A DNA stretch of 64,000 nucleotides from Sanguinoderma infundibulare (lineage: Eukaryota > Basidiomycota > Agaricomycetes > Polyporales > Polyporaceae): contig JAVLRN010000001.1 in the NCBI GenBank assembly GCA_032821775.1, forward strand, positions 2,666,001 to 2,730,000. Direction: 5' to 3'. Each line of letters begins with the position of its first letter. Positions within the stretch are counted from its first letter, which is position 1. A model generated the notes under the pieces. The model was not told the origin of the DNA. It ran no database searches and worked only from the letters and a program-made list of their open reading frames with translations. This document shows positions 23,709 to 34,593 of the stretch, one piece after another. A program made the translations under genes and the position numbers.

Positions 23709-25488
23709 TCACAAAAACGCGGGGTCAATCCAACTAGTCGACGTCAGCACCGTGGTGATCGAGACCGGTGCCGACAACTTGGTGCTGAAGTTGGCGCGCG
23801 TGCCAGACGCACCCGCACCTGTGTTCCCGTACTCCGCAAAAGTGACATGGTCCGTTCTATATGAACGCCGTCAGTCCTGCACTCCAGAATACTGTAAAGC
23901 CCACCAATGGAATGCTTACTGCGGATCACTGAGTGGACCAAAGGCGTGGACAACGCGAGAGAAGGACACGTGTTAGGGTATATTGAAGAAGAGCGAGGTG
24001 TACGCACTCGGTGCCCCATACAGACCAGCCCGCAGCAGGACTGTACCGACCAGAATGAGTTATCAGCGGTAGAAATTCTGCAGACGGGGACTCACACATT
24101 GCTTCCCAACACAGAATTTTGAAACACGACACGCGCGTAGTCGCGCCAGGGCCGACCAAGGTATGTTGTGCCCGTCCCTTGGATGGTCGAGTTATTGATA
24201 ACGTACCAATTCGCATCGTCACTAGAGCGACCAGACGCGGTGATGAACCCGTTTCCGATGGTCTGCGTCGGGACATGTCAGCATAGGACGTCCGCGCGGC
24301 GGAAAGACTAAAAATGGTGTAATATGTCAGGGTAGAAAGAAGGCTGGCTCACATTGATCACCGAGCGAGTGATCCAAATACTGCGAAAAACAAATTTCGT
24401 GAACAATACAATCATTCTAGACTTCGAAGGACGGACGAGGCTCGCATGCCAAAGATCTGAACACACATGATGTGAGGTGCGAATGCAGGTTCATCAGAAA
24501 CGAGTACGTACGAAGTCGACAGCTCCCTCAATCCAGTTGTTGGCGTAGTATTGACTTGGGAAAGAAAGACATCATTCGTCGGTCATTGGTTGCTCGCCAT
24601 TCCGTGAGACAGAGGTCAACGACATACGCGCCGACATTAGCCAATAGAGTGTCCCTGGGATACATATTTCTGAGTGAATACACAGGAAGGGGGTGCGAGA
24701 AAGCACTTACTGGTCCCCCGTAATCTTGAGGCCGTACGCGCCGAACTGGTCTGCCTGTACACTCAACGCAATCGCTTGCGCCTGCATCTCGATTCAGTAC
24801 GTAATCGCTAATTAGGGTTCCATGCGAGAGCCCTGACGTACCTGGTCAACGTCCTATCGGCAGAAGCCGCACGAAGGTCCCATGCGGTCATGTTCCAATA
24901 AACGTGAATAAACGTGGATCCACGCAGACGGCGACAATTATCATTGAGCGAGATGGGCGCGATCATGTGCCGGGCCCGCGTACCTTCCCATACGTGTTCG
25001 CAATGTTAAGGTTGTAGAGTGACACGTTGGTGGCATGTACTTGCACCGTTCCGCTTGCGTCGTTCGAGCCTGCTTGGGAGGCGGGCACGTTGTTCGTGAT
25101 AGTGACGGCTTCCGACGATCAAACGTTAGCCTGCGGGCTCATCACCGAACACGAACTACGCACTGTTACCCGTGTACGAGCTCGGCGTATTTGTCTGACC
25201 GTATACGCGGACGTTGGCTCGTGTTATGATGGCGGTGTCGGTGTACGTCCCGGAGAAAATGAAATACACCTGTGGTACACGACTCGACTCAGCGAAGTCC
25301 GCGGGACGATAGACCAGAATCTGGGCGCGTACCAGGCTCGATGTGTCCGTCAAAGCAGCAGACAAAGTGGCATATTTACCACCGTTGCCTACGGTGATTG
25401 CCCCTGACGGCGGTGAGCTAAGCGCGAGCGCGCAAGTGACAAGATAGGAAAAGAACAGGACGAAGTCAGGACGCATCGTCGGAGACAT
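23709..25488 (-). CDS. Pectin methylesterase (CE8), copy 2
   Basis: Twelve exons: 25333-25488, 25164-25269, 24984-25108, 24711-24781, 24628-24654, 24512-24554, 24437-24456, 24353-24380, 24096-24262, 24008-24040, 23920-23928, 23709-23856; 310 aa. A signal peptide (PDFVLFFSYLVTCALALSS) is followed by the CE8 beta-helix with GDQDTLLANVG, GAVDFIFGMRA and YLGRPWRDYARVV. Exons 2-8 have exactly the same lengths as in copy 1 (106, 125, 71, 27, 43, 20, 28 nt), and the 9-nt exon is kept, so this is a recent tandem duplication. Copy 2 has one extra intron (24041-24095) inside the region that is a single exon in copy 1. The start is MSPTM or the second Met at 25476. Confidence 0.9.
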
Positions 25489-26082
25489 GGAGCAGCAACC
25501 TCTCTGTGTCAGCGTTTATAACGTGGTGCGGACCTAACATACCGTCCAATCCAGGCCACCCAGCCTCACCCAGCCGAGTCGCGAGGTCATGCGGTGACGC
25601 TTCTATTCGTGCCGTTTCTTAGCGACATTCCTCCGAAGCGGTCACCAGTGTACGGTCAGAACGACGGAGAGAGCGGATGACAACCAATCGCGGCCCGCTC
25701 GGAGTTCATGCGAACCTGAATTGAGTCTCCGGTATCCTGCAGAAAGGTTCAGTCTACGAACATTCCTGCTGGCGCAGATCACGCGATCGTAAGTCGGATG
25801 CTTTTCGGTGCAACCCGAGGAACAGTAACGAGGGTCGCTTACGGACGGCGAAACAGTACACTATTCATTCAAGAAAGCAGATGGACACGCATGATGGAAG
25901 ACGCTATCGGGTACCTGTCCATGCGTCATAGTCAGCGTCACGGTCAGACGACTCGACTCCAAACGTGTTGAAGAACCTTACGGCTATCAAAGTACAGAGC
26001 ATATGCGCCATGAATGCCAGGCCAGCGCACAGATAGACGTTAGGAGATTACTTTGCAGTATGACTAGCCAGAGGGACGCTGG
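25489..26082. other. Intergenic: pectinesterase copy-2 promoter
   Basis: 594 bases. Several GCGATCG/CGATCG-like palindromes occur but no named motif. No ORF or RNA with support. Confidence 0.45.
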
Positions 26083-27325
26083 TTACGCGGGAGAAGCGTG
26101 AGGAGGGAACTCGCCAGGGCTGGCTGTTGGACTGTCGTGGAAGACGCCCTTGTCCACTTCGCTGAGTACGAATTTGGGTAGCGCGGTCGGTAGCTCTGGC
26201 GAGGGAGACGCTGCAGAGCTGGGTGGCCTAAGCTCGCCCATGTCTGGCGTCATAGGCATCGAGTCCTTGGTGTTGCCTCGGCTGGCAGCGAACTCCATCA
26301 CCGGGGTTGGCAGGTCGTGGAATGTCGTCAGTGCCTCCGAAAGGTCCCCGAGCTTGATGCAAAGGGCGAAACAACACGTCTTCAGCACGCGTCTGGCTTC
26401 CATGTAACCCTAAATGGACACATACCTTGTTCATGATAGCGTCGATGGCTTCCCGCCGACCCTTGAATGTTTCTGCAAGGTTGGTGAACTCGGCGTCGCG
26501 CGCCCGCTTCCGCTGCTCCTCTACGGCATCGGCGGCCCCATCGGCCTCCTCCCACTCCTCCGCCACGGGGATGGCATCGGTGTGCATCCGTCCACCAACG
26601 CCGGCGGCGCGCTTTCCGCCGCGCATCTCGTTGAGCCCGATGCCCTCCATCTGCACGTGGAGGCCTGCCACCTCGCTCTGGAGCTCGCGGATGCTCGACA
26701 GACGCGCCCAGAGCTCGTCCCTCCGCTGGTCGAACTGCGACGCAACGGGGTCTCGCTCGGCGGAGTCCTTCTTGGCGATCATGACGCCTGCGAGGTTCCC
26801 AGAGAAAGGGTCGAAGAGTTGCTCGTGTGGCAGCCCTGGCGTGGAGGTCATAGAGCGGGGCAGGCCTGCGGACGGCGTTGCGGTCCTCTCGGTGCGCTCG
26901 AGGGAGCCGACGCTTGGGATGACGCTCAAGCGGGGGGCGTTCCGCGACGTGTCTGGCTTGGGGCCTGAGTGTAACAATACGCCGTCACGCGTGCCCTGCA
27001 ATTCCGCGAGCACGGCATCGTGCGGGGTAGCAAGTGCCGCAGTCATCGGTGCATCCGGCGGAGTCTGGAGGCGCGCGTCCAAGTTGCCGTGGGTGTGTTC
27101 AGGGTCAGCGTGAAGGACGATACGCGCCTGGCGGTCTGCGGGTGGGCCTGACAGGGCGCGGGGGGTGGAGGAGGGGCTGGGGTGGTGGGAGGACACAAGG
27201 AAAGCCATTGGAGGACCGGTGGAGAAGGCAGGAGTTGCCATGTATGGTTTGACCGACGCTTGACGCCGCACGGATGCAATTCCCATGTGGCGGTGGCGGG
27301 CTAGCTGCCTATGGGCCCAAGACAT
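26083..27325 (-). CDS. Orphan protein with central coiled coil
   Basis: Exons 26426-27325 and 26083-26352, spliced in phase at a GT-AG intron of 73 nt; 389 aa from ATG 27325, or 361 from the ATG at 27241 (MATPAFSTGPP), which is equally plausible. I do not recognise a family. The N-terminal 150 residues are Pro/Ser/Thr-rich and probably disordered. Residues about 185-310 are charged and helical with heptad-like spacing (DELWARLSSIRELQSEVAGL, EFTNLAETFKGRREAIDAI), followed by NKLGDLSEALTTFHDLP over the splice site and another Pro-rich tail. The layout suggests a scaffold or cytoskeleton-linked protein, but that is only a guess. Confidence 0.7.
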
Positions 27326-27695
27326 CTCTTCTGTCCACTCAATCTCAGCGCCCCGTCACCGTCCTCAATTCCCGTCGCTTTCATAGTCATCAATTACTTT
27401 AACTGAGCACAAAAGCCATCGGTCACATGTCTCCGCAATGGTGCAAGATAACAGCAGGTGCGTCGATTATACGGGATATATATACACAAGTGGCCTAGGG
27501 ACGGTGCGCCAAGACGTATGTACGAGAGCGAATTATAAAACCGTACGGTAATCTGTTATAGGGTAAGGGTCCACATCGTCCTGTTGTGTCGTGGGAGAGC
27601 TCAGAGTCCCCAACATGCGGTCGTCCAATGGCGGCCTCTGCAGGCCAGCAGATTAGATGTGCGTCGTCGATAGACGGACGCGAGAAGCTCCGTGC
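27326..27695. other. Intergenic, nothing recognised
   Basis: 370 bases between tandem minus-strand genes, AT-richer than its surroundings near 27470-27560. Promoter of the orphan gene and 3' flank of the RNase-H-fold gene. Confidence 0.5.
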
Positions 27696-28563
27696 TCACT
27701 GATAGCAACGGGAGAACGTGCTCGGGGGCAGGAACGACGGCCATTGGCCCTTGGAGATCGTGCCCTCCCATTCGTCGGAGTGAGAGCGGTACAGGTCCAG
27801 GGCTGCACGCGCATTCTCCAGCTGCCAGACAACAACTCAGAGTTCGAAACTGAATACGAGAGAGTACCAGAGACGGTGCGTACCGGGCATACATGAGTTT
27901 CTTGGACTCTACGACGCATCAGCTGCCACATGAGGGTCGGGAGACCAATGACATGATTGGCCGACTTGAGGGCGTTGCGGAAGGGCTGGTACAATGCGAC
28001 GTCCCGCGTTGCCACCGCCGGATGGCGAATTCCGAGGACTAGTCGGATGCGGATAGAGTGTGTTAGCAAGAAACTTGTCCGTGCCGGGGGCGTTTCAATC
28101 AGATTTACCTGACAAGTCCTGCCATAGGGTATGGCCTACGATGATCTTGTCCCTAATTAATTGGGCGACGCGCTGTTGGACCTCTTTCCAAGGAAGTGCA
28201 GACCCTGGACGTGGAGACGGAGAAGGTTAACACGGAAGGCAAACAGAGTCAAGGGGGCCCACTTGCCTGGCTGCAAGTGCTCCGGCTGGATCCCAGTGGA
28301 GTTCGTGCGGTAGTCCGTCACGGGGTTCGTTGGGAGAACGTAGGCGCAGAAGACCACCTGTCCTCTGTAGTCCACGAGGGCGACTCGACTGCGAAGCAAG
28401 ATCGTAAGTGCGAAGAGCGGCGTGGATCGTCGCCGGAAACACTAGACTCGAGTCGAACGTACGCAATCATCGGAGTGCCCCCACCGGGGCCGCACCCGAC
28501 GCTGGTGGTTGACACCGCGATGTACTTCTCGGACGATGGGATGGGGAATCTGTTGTGAGACAT
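27696..28563 (-). CDS. RNase H-fold (REX4/ISG20-like) protein, catalytic acids lost
   Basis: Exons 28463-28563, 28267-28388, 28109-28204, 27893-28038, 27696-27821; 196 aa (206 from an upstream ATG at 28593). The fold follows DEDD exonucleases: ARVALVDYRGQVVF, DYRTNSTGIQPEHL, VGHTLWQDLSVLGI, RDVALYQPFR, and ENARAALDLYRSH at the end. The exo I site, DCEMVG in REX4-type enzymes, reads VSTTSVG, so both acids are gone; the exo III pair ED reads EN. It is therefore probably a non-catalytic RNA- or protein-binding relative. The intron 28205-28266 uses a GC donor (GCAAGT). Family by pattern; function not known. Confidence 0.82.
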
Positions 28564-30162
28564 GGTGCGGTGGGTTGTTGGTTTGTGTGCCACACACCTG
28601 TTGCGTTCCAGACCGACCGGTCAGGCTTTATGAAGGATGGAGAGGACGCTGGCGAGACTTGTGGACCAATGAGCTGAGAGAACCCTGGGTGCTGGCTACG
28701 CCCAAAGCTGTTGACACCTGCGAAGTTTGGGCCGAACGAATGAGGACGATTGGGGCAGACATAGACAAATTGGTCACCTTGGACAAAGTTGGGGCGCCCG
28801 ACAGAGATTGCACATGCGGGAACTTCGGGCCATGGACACATTCAAAGGCCGGTCCATGACATGTCGCAAGGCGGGATCCGAGAAAGGAGGGAGAGACAGG
28901 GAGAGATTGGATGCGGATCTGGCGCACATTCGGAGAAGATCTCGGCGACTCGAATCTGAGCGAGATTTCATGTCCTGTTCGCATCTCCGGCGCCGCTCGA
29001 CGCCGGAACGGGCATGAAGGAAGACATGCAGCCTTCCCTGACGTCGACAGCGGTCGTTGTCGCGAAGGCCGATGAAATTCGAGGACGCGATGACCTCAGA
29101 GGCTGGGAGAGAGCAGCTTCGGTCAGTTCTGTTTCGATTCACAGCATGTTCACAGGGCAATATATCGGAAACATACGCAATGTGGCCTGCAAGAATGCCG
29201 ATTGAGTCGGCAGATGGCGACCGTAAGCGATTTCCCAGAGGTGTGTCGCCCTAGAACGAGGCAGACGGAGTGCCCACCGACGGGGTTTAGATGGAGTACA
29301 TACGTACATGGACCTGTGGAAGCTGATGTCAATGGGAGTGGGAAGAGGGAAACATGGTACGGAAATGGCCTCGACCGGAGCAGAGTCTATTTGCTTGCTT
29401 AATTATCTGCTCGATGTCCACGCTGCAAGGGAACATTCTTCAATTTGGTGGCGCAACTTGGCGCACGCCAGATCAGATCTCCTCCCCCGCCTTCTCAGCC
29501 GGCGGCGGCGTGCACAACCCCAATCAGGCAACCAAAGTGTTCGAACTCTGTACTCCGTCCGCCACATCTCCTCGGACTCGCGTCGTACACGCTTGCCAAG
29601 CCCTGGCCATGTCCTCTCGCCGGACCCACTGCGAGACACAACCCCCAGCAACGCTATCAGTCGCCCTAATTTCCAACGAGCGCGCTATTTGTCACACCTG
29701 CGCGGCTTTGGCGCGTGGTCTGGGCTCCGTAGCACTGTACTCCTGTGAATCTGCCTACGAAGCGAACACCCATGACGTGAAAGCACACACCAGGAACCAC
29801 TTCCGGCTGCAGGGGGGCATCAGCAGGCATCCAAGATTTGCGCGCGCGACACTCTAGGCTTGTAAACCTTGCAACTTCACGCCTCGTCTCCAGGGAAATA
29901 GGACGGATCAGCTCCAACTTACGCAAACGGCCACCGCCTCGCCTTAATTGCGGCTCCGCGAGCATCGCGCTCATCACTTTCAAGCTGAGCGACTGCTCCG
30001 ACCCCAGACAATCTTGCAGAGCCGCAGCAGTCTCCCGGACAGGCGAACGGAACAGCCGAATAGGGCAAGATTTTATACCTTGTAAACATTACGTGCAAGA
30101 CACCCCACCCCACCAACGCAACTCCTCCTCCGTCGCACATGCCACGCCTAGCGCGCAAGAGG
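28564..30162. other. 1.6-kb gene-free stretch
   Basis: The region between the RNase-H-fold gene and the PPR-like gene. Several ORFs of 60-167 codons occur on both strands, but none shows a family motif, and junctions between frames do not restore one. A TGATGA/CTGA pair on the minus strand near 29900-29970 lacks a guide that I can match to rRNA. I cannot support a gene here. Confidence 0.45.
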
Positions 30163-31943
30163 CTAACCGGAACGGCGTACCTTCTCCCTCCAAAATCGCC
30201 TCCGGAGCAATCGCCAGTGCCATCGCTCCTTCGTCGGTCGAGCAGCCCGGTGCAGGTCTAGCCACCTCGTGGGACGCTCTTCCAATGGCTCTCCATCTCT
30301 ATCTTCTTCGGCCATCAGTTGGGAACGGTCACCACCCAACCGATCGTGTGCTTGCAGGATCGCCTCGGCGCGTTCGACGTTGCCTTGCTTCAGCCAGAGC
30401 GAAGCCCATCGCCGACGAACCTTCTCGTCAATGATACCCGGGCCCCAGCGCTTCTCGAACGACTGAACGAGTCTCTCGGCCCGACAGCCACAGTCCTTGG
30501 CGGATCGGAGGGTCTGCAGGAGGAGGAAGAGGGTTGCTGAGCTCGGCTGGAAGTCGTCGTGCATGTCCAGGAAAGCGAAGAGTGTCCTGACTGCGGCATA
30601 ATGTTCCGATAGCTTACGCCCACGTCCAAGTGTCATGTGGAGGTGAATGATGGCGAGGCACGCCTCTCGCCACTCCTCGTCCAGCTCGCGGGGCAGCGAT
30701 TGCAAGTATCGCCTCGTGATCTCGATCGCCGTCGACCGCCGGCCCTGGGCGAGCACAAGCCCGCGGACGACAGCGTGGACGACCTGCGGTGGCGCCCTCC
30801 CCAAGTCATCGTCCGCGTTGAGCAGCGGTGGGTGGTCCATGAGCGCATTCAGCCGCTCGGCGGTCACCGACGGGGCTGGCACCTGGAGACGGACAGCCTG
30901 CCCGCGCGCACGGACGTAACTGCCGTCCAGGATCGCTCCTCGCTTCACAGACCCGAAAAATTCGAGCCAAACCGATAATGGCATCCCTCTGCCCTTGGCC
31001 TGCATCTCTTCCTGCTCCTCCCTCCACGCCTGGCCCCAACGGCCGGACCGCACCATCCCCCGCACCCGGAGCGCACGAGTCTCCTCGTTCCCCGCGACGC
31101 GTTCTCGCACCATCCGACGGAGCAGGTCCGAGACCGTCCCGAAGCTCGCCAGCCGAATAGCATACTTGATGAGGATATTGAAAGACGCCGTTGAATGCAG
31201 GTTGGGGAAAGCCGCATGATGGTCGAGCAATGTGGACAGATCGGTGCGCCTAGTCGACGTAATTGCGCGGACAAGGTTCTGGTGTAAGTCGTCCGGCGTC
31301 ATCGGGCGGGCCAGCCTTAGTGGCTCATTGGAGACGATAAGACACCGAGGGATGACCCGCTGGAGTTCCTGCTCGGGCACGGAAGCTTGGATTTCTTCCC
31401 ATGGCGGATCGCTTTCGTACGTCGGATGGCCGGCGGACGCGCAGCCGGAAGTTCCATGGTCATGAGAGGCGAGGGGGTCGACATCAGCGGAGCTGGCTCC
31501 ATATCGTGCCGGTATGTGGGTGGGCAGGGAACTACCGCTAGCGAGCTCGCGATTGTCCGCCGCCTTACGCGCCGTGTTGTCGGGCACGGATAGCGCGGCG
31601 ACCACGGTGTAAGAGGGGAGAGAAGAACGAACGCGTGATCGCCCTTCGCTTGACGAGGGCGACGCGGCACAATGCAACCTACGTACAGGCAGATGAGGTC
31701 GTATGGAATGCCCAAAGTGGGAAGCACATACGGTGTGGTGGAAGACGAGCCCTCTCCAGTCTCGCCTCCGACGTCATGGCCTCCATAAGCAGCTCGTACT
31801 GAGCTCCCCTCCGCCCGGAAACTGGTCCGATGGTATGCATGCGTTGGGAGCGTCCTGGTCCACGCCCTGCCAGCAGCCGCTTGGAACACCGAAGTAAGTG
31901 ACAGAGAGGGTAAGATTGCAGTCAAGGGAGCATGATGGCGCAT
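30163..31943 (-). CDS. PPR-like mitochondrial protein
   Basis: Exons 31732-31943 and 30163-31678, intron GT-AG of 53 nt; 575 aa. The N-terminus (MRHHAPLTAILPSLS, then RAWTRTLPTHAYHRTSFRAE) is Arg/Ser-rich and almost free of acids, as in a mitochondrial presequence. The middle has degenerate 35-residue helical hairpins of the pentatricopeptide type, for example SFNILIKYAIRLASFGTVSD and NEETRALRVRGMVRSGRW, and further helical repeats toward the end (VRRRWASLWLKQGNVERAEA). Such proteins bind organellar RNA in fungi. The repeats are divergent, so PPR is a call by spacing and residue pattern, not by strict motif. Confidence 0.75.
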
Positions 31944-32466
31944 GCATGAGCATTCCAGCCCCAAGTTGGTCTGGCGTCGACGTCCGAGGCAGGCAGAGCT
32001 AGGCAGGTCGTAGTTCAGTGTCTTCAGACCGTTGGGCACAAGCTGGGCGCGAAAGCGACAGGCGTCTACCTGGGACAGTGTAAAATTCGCCACGTGCAGC
32101 GTTCTGGGCGCTCCGCGCCAATCGAGAAGGGGTGCAACAACTGTCAACATTTGGGCACAGTGTACGTATACTTGCCACGAGTACTTTGCGCACGCGAGCA
32201 GGCAGGCGAAACTACGATAATTCATGTCATGTCATATGTAGCTATCATAAATGGCGAGTGTTGGGGTTATACAAATGCGGGTAAGCAATCGGAGCAACAT
32301 GCAAAGAGAGCGAAGGCATGTAAACGTCGAGGGCTGCGATGTCCATGAGTGACCATGGGGACAGAAACAACGATAGGTAGGGGCAAATTACGAAGATGAT
32401 GAATGCTCATATAACCATAAAACCTACAATGGAAAAGCCAAGTCTTGCCTCGCCTCCCGTGCGGGC
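31944..32466. other. Intergenic, nothing recognised
   Basis: 523 bases: upstream region of the PPR-like gene and 3' flank of CUT8. An open frame continues upstream of the PPR start without an ATG in good context. Confidence 0.5.
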
Positions 32467-33761
32467 TTAAAGCTCTTCCATCTGGTGTACCGGCTGGCGT
32501 CCGACTAGCCATCCGACCTTGGAGACCCAACGGTCCCGAATATCCTTCATAGCCTCCATCCCATTGCCTTTCGCTTGCGCGAAATCGTCTAAACCACGTT
32601 CCCACGTGGTTACCGTCTCCCGTCCAAACATACCGCCCTGGCGATTGACGGTCTCGTCCACATGGTCCACCCAAGCCTTCCACTCCTCCGCTAGGCGAGA
32701 GGCGAGCATGGGCCCAAGCGACGCCTGTGTGAGCGGTGGTTGTGATAGGACGTGGGACGTAAGGGCCGCGAGGAAAAGGTACGTTTCCGTGGGGTGTAGC
32801 TTGTCTTTGTGCTGTTGGCGAAGCGCGGAAGCATGGGACTGGGCCGCTTGCGACCTCGAGGACGATGCGGGATCAGAGATGGCGGCAACGGAGAAGTAGG
32901 GGAGGTAGGAGAAGCAAGCGGAGACGAAGTCCTGTATGTGCGGTCGTAGTCGCGAAATGATGTACTCGTCTCGCATACCCCCGCTTGGCGCGCTGGAAGA
33001 TGCCGAACCAAAACCGGTACCGCCTGCAGGCCGCACTCCGAAGCCGAAGCCAGTCGAGAAGAAGGATGTGGAAGTTCGATTGCTGCCGAAGCCGCCCGCG
33101 TTGCTGAAGGAAGACGGTGATGGTTGTGAGAAGGGGGAGTTGGAGTAGGGATACGCATCCTTGAGCTTCTGGGCTGAATGAGCCAGCCCTTGCAAAGCAG
33201 CGTCGAGAGTGGGGCGGGGAATGAGCGAGAGGATTGTGGACTTCAATGCCGGTTGCGCGGAAAGCAGAGAGGTGACGAGTGGAAGGAGCGATTGCGGAGG
33301 TAGAGTCGCTGTGGATTGATTAGCCTCGGATTTACGACGCTTCCAGCTAACCACTTACCAAGCAAAAACCCTACATCGACATCGCTCTCCTCATTCTGCG
33401 AGGGGGGCTTGTTCTCCTTCGCAGTCCCATGATGCTCCTTCCCAACGTTTGCGGCTGCGGCCGGCGTGGTGCGAGCACGCTTGGGCACGGCACGCTTTGG
33501 TCTCTCCGGCGTGGGGCTCCTGTCCATCCTCTCGTCCCGGTCCTCGTCCTCATGTCGTCTCTTCAGCTTCCCAGGAACTTGTGGTGCTTGTGGCGCGACT
33601 GCCCATGGCGATGGCTGGGTGTGTGAGGCAGGTGTTGGCCACCCCTGCATCATGCCGGTGGTTGAAAGGCCGAACCCGAAGCCAAGTGGTGAAGGCGAAT
33701 GGCCAACGGGCCCGGGATGGAAGCCCACTTGTAGGTGAGGGTGTGTAACGACATTTGCCAT
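32467..33761 (-). CDS. STS1: Cut8/Sts1, nuclear proteasome tether
   Basis: Exons 33359-33761 and 32467-33308, intron 33309-33358 (50 nt); 414 aa. The N-terminal 120 residues are disordered with a bipartite basic region (KLKRRHEDEDRDER, RPKRAVPKRAR), a likely nuclear-import signal. The conserved Cut8 segment follows: LPPQSLLPLVTSLLSAQPAL, LIPRPTLDAALQGL, DAYPYSNSP, then the helical bundle around MRDEYIISRLRPHIQDFVSA and HPTETYLFLAALTSHVLSQP. Cut8/Sts1 anchors 26S proteasomes at the nuclear envelope. A Gly/Phe/Ser-rich insert (about residues 205-250) is an agaricomycete-type addition. Confidence 0.9.
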
Positions 33762-33949
33762 TGTCTAGTGCCAGTCGTCAAAGATGGAGTAGAATACGCA
33801 GACCGGACGAAACGAAGCAGAGAGGCAAGGCGCCAGAGCCGCGCCAAAAACGCAGACGCGACACCTTCTGCCTGCCCTAATTCCAGCACGTGATTTACAT
33901 CATATATCTTGGCGATTTTTTTTGCAGGCGACAGTCTTCAGCCATCCTC

Positions 33950-34480
33950 GTCCCTCCCAGGTCCCTCTTTACCAGTTACCACTACCCCCGTAAGCGTTGC
34001 GTTGCGACAGGTGCGTTCTTCCTCTCTATCGCGTTGCTGTGACGAGAGAAAATGAATCGCTACTTCGAGACCTCCGGGTCAATGAACGTTGAATCATATA
34101 CCCAAATTTCCGAGCTCTCGTCAGTGCAAGTCTACCTTGAAGCTAACATTCATGGTCTCCTCCCAGATTACATTCTTTGGTTTGGTCCCCTTCAGTTCGC
34201 GGGTATGCGTTGGAAGGGAACAAGGTGAGCATAATGACCGTCCGTTCGAATGATGAATAAACATAGAGTCAAGTCCTGAACCCGTCTAAAGGACGGGAAG
34301 TGACGATCATTACCATGCTAATACTGACGTCCCATACCTCGCAACTTTCGTTCGAGAATATCGCCGCTGACCAGCTCTTTTGCAGCCCCCTCCGCACACC
34401 TTGTATCGCCGTCCTGAATCGTGATTCAAAAGGTCGGGAAGGTGTTAACGGTATCGTGTCCTATGTACTCTATTGCTGTC
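33950..34480 (+). ncRNA. Possible spliced non-coding snoRNA host transcript
   Basis: The gap between CUT8 and CAS1 lacks a supported ORF but has splice-like signals in series on the plus strand: donor GTGCGT at 34010, branch GCTAAC and acceptor CTCCCAG at about 34166, then a short exon to 34224, donor GTGAGC at 34225, branch GCTGACC and acceptor TTTTGCAG at 34385. The second such intron (about 161 nt) contains the C/D snoRNA below. Short non-conserved exons with an intronic snoRNA are what a UHG-type host gene looks like. The only uninterrupted small ORF (34052-34228, 58 codons) runs straight through the inferred introns, so I do not call it a gene. Ends are guesses. Confidence 0.35.
34245..34332 (+). 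ncRNA. C/D box snoRNA, dual guide (18S and 25S rRNA), intronic
   Basis: All four boxes are present in order: C ATGATGA (34250-34256), D' CTGA (34276-34279), C' GTGACGA (34300-34306), D CTGA (34324-34327). Between D' and C' a 6-bp hairpin (CCCGTC 34281-34286 with GACGGG 34292-34297) would bring them together. The 13 bases before D (34311-34323) are antisense to the conserved 18S string ATTAGCATGG; the bases before D' (34261-34275) are antisense to the 25S string CTTGACTCTA, offset two bases from D'. By the D+5 rule these would methylate an A just before GCATGG in 18S and the second U of GCUUGAC in 25S. From memory these correspond to yeast sites served by snR53 and snR66. No clear terminal stem is seen. 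Confidence 0.72.
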
Positions 34481-34593
34481 AGTCGTTACATGAAGCGAAT
34501 GGTATATTACTGCGTGTATACGAATATGTGCGTCCGTGTAAGCAAACAAGGAGGGGCGACGATCAATGTGTAGATGACGGCGCATCGAAGAAA

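Noticed and set aside
29895..29975. GTGATGA followed by CTGA on the minus strand
   Set aside because: Box spacing is acceptable, but the bases before CTGA match no rRNA segment I recognise and there is no terminal stem.
34052..34228. 58-codon ORF (MNRYFETSGSMNVESYTQ...)
   Set aside because: It overlaps strong splice signals and a branch site, has no family motif, and is better explained by the non-coding host transcript.
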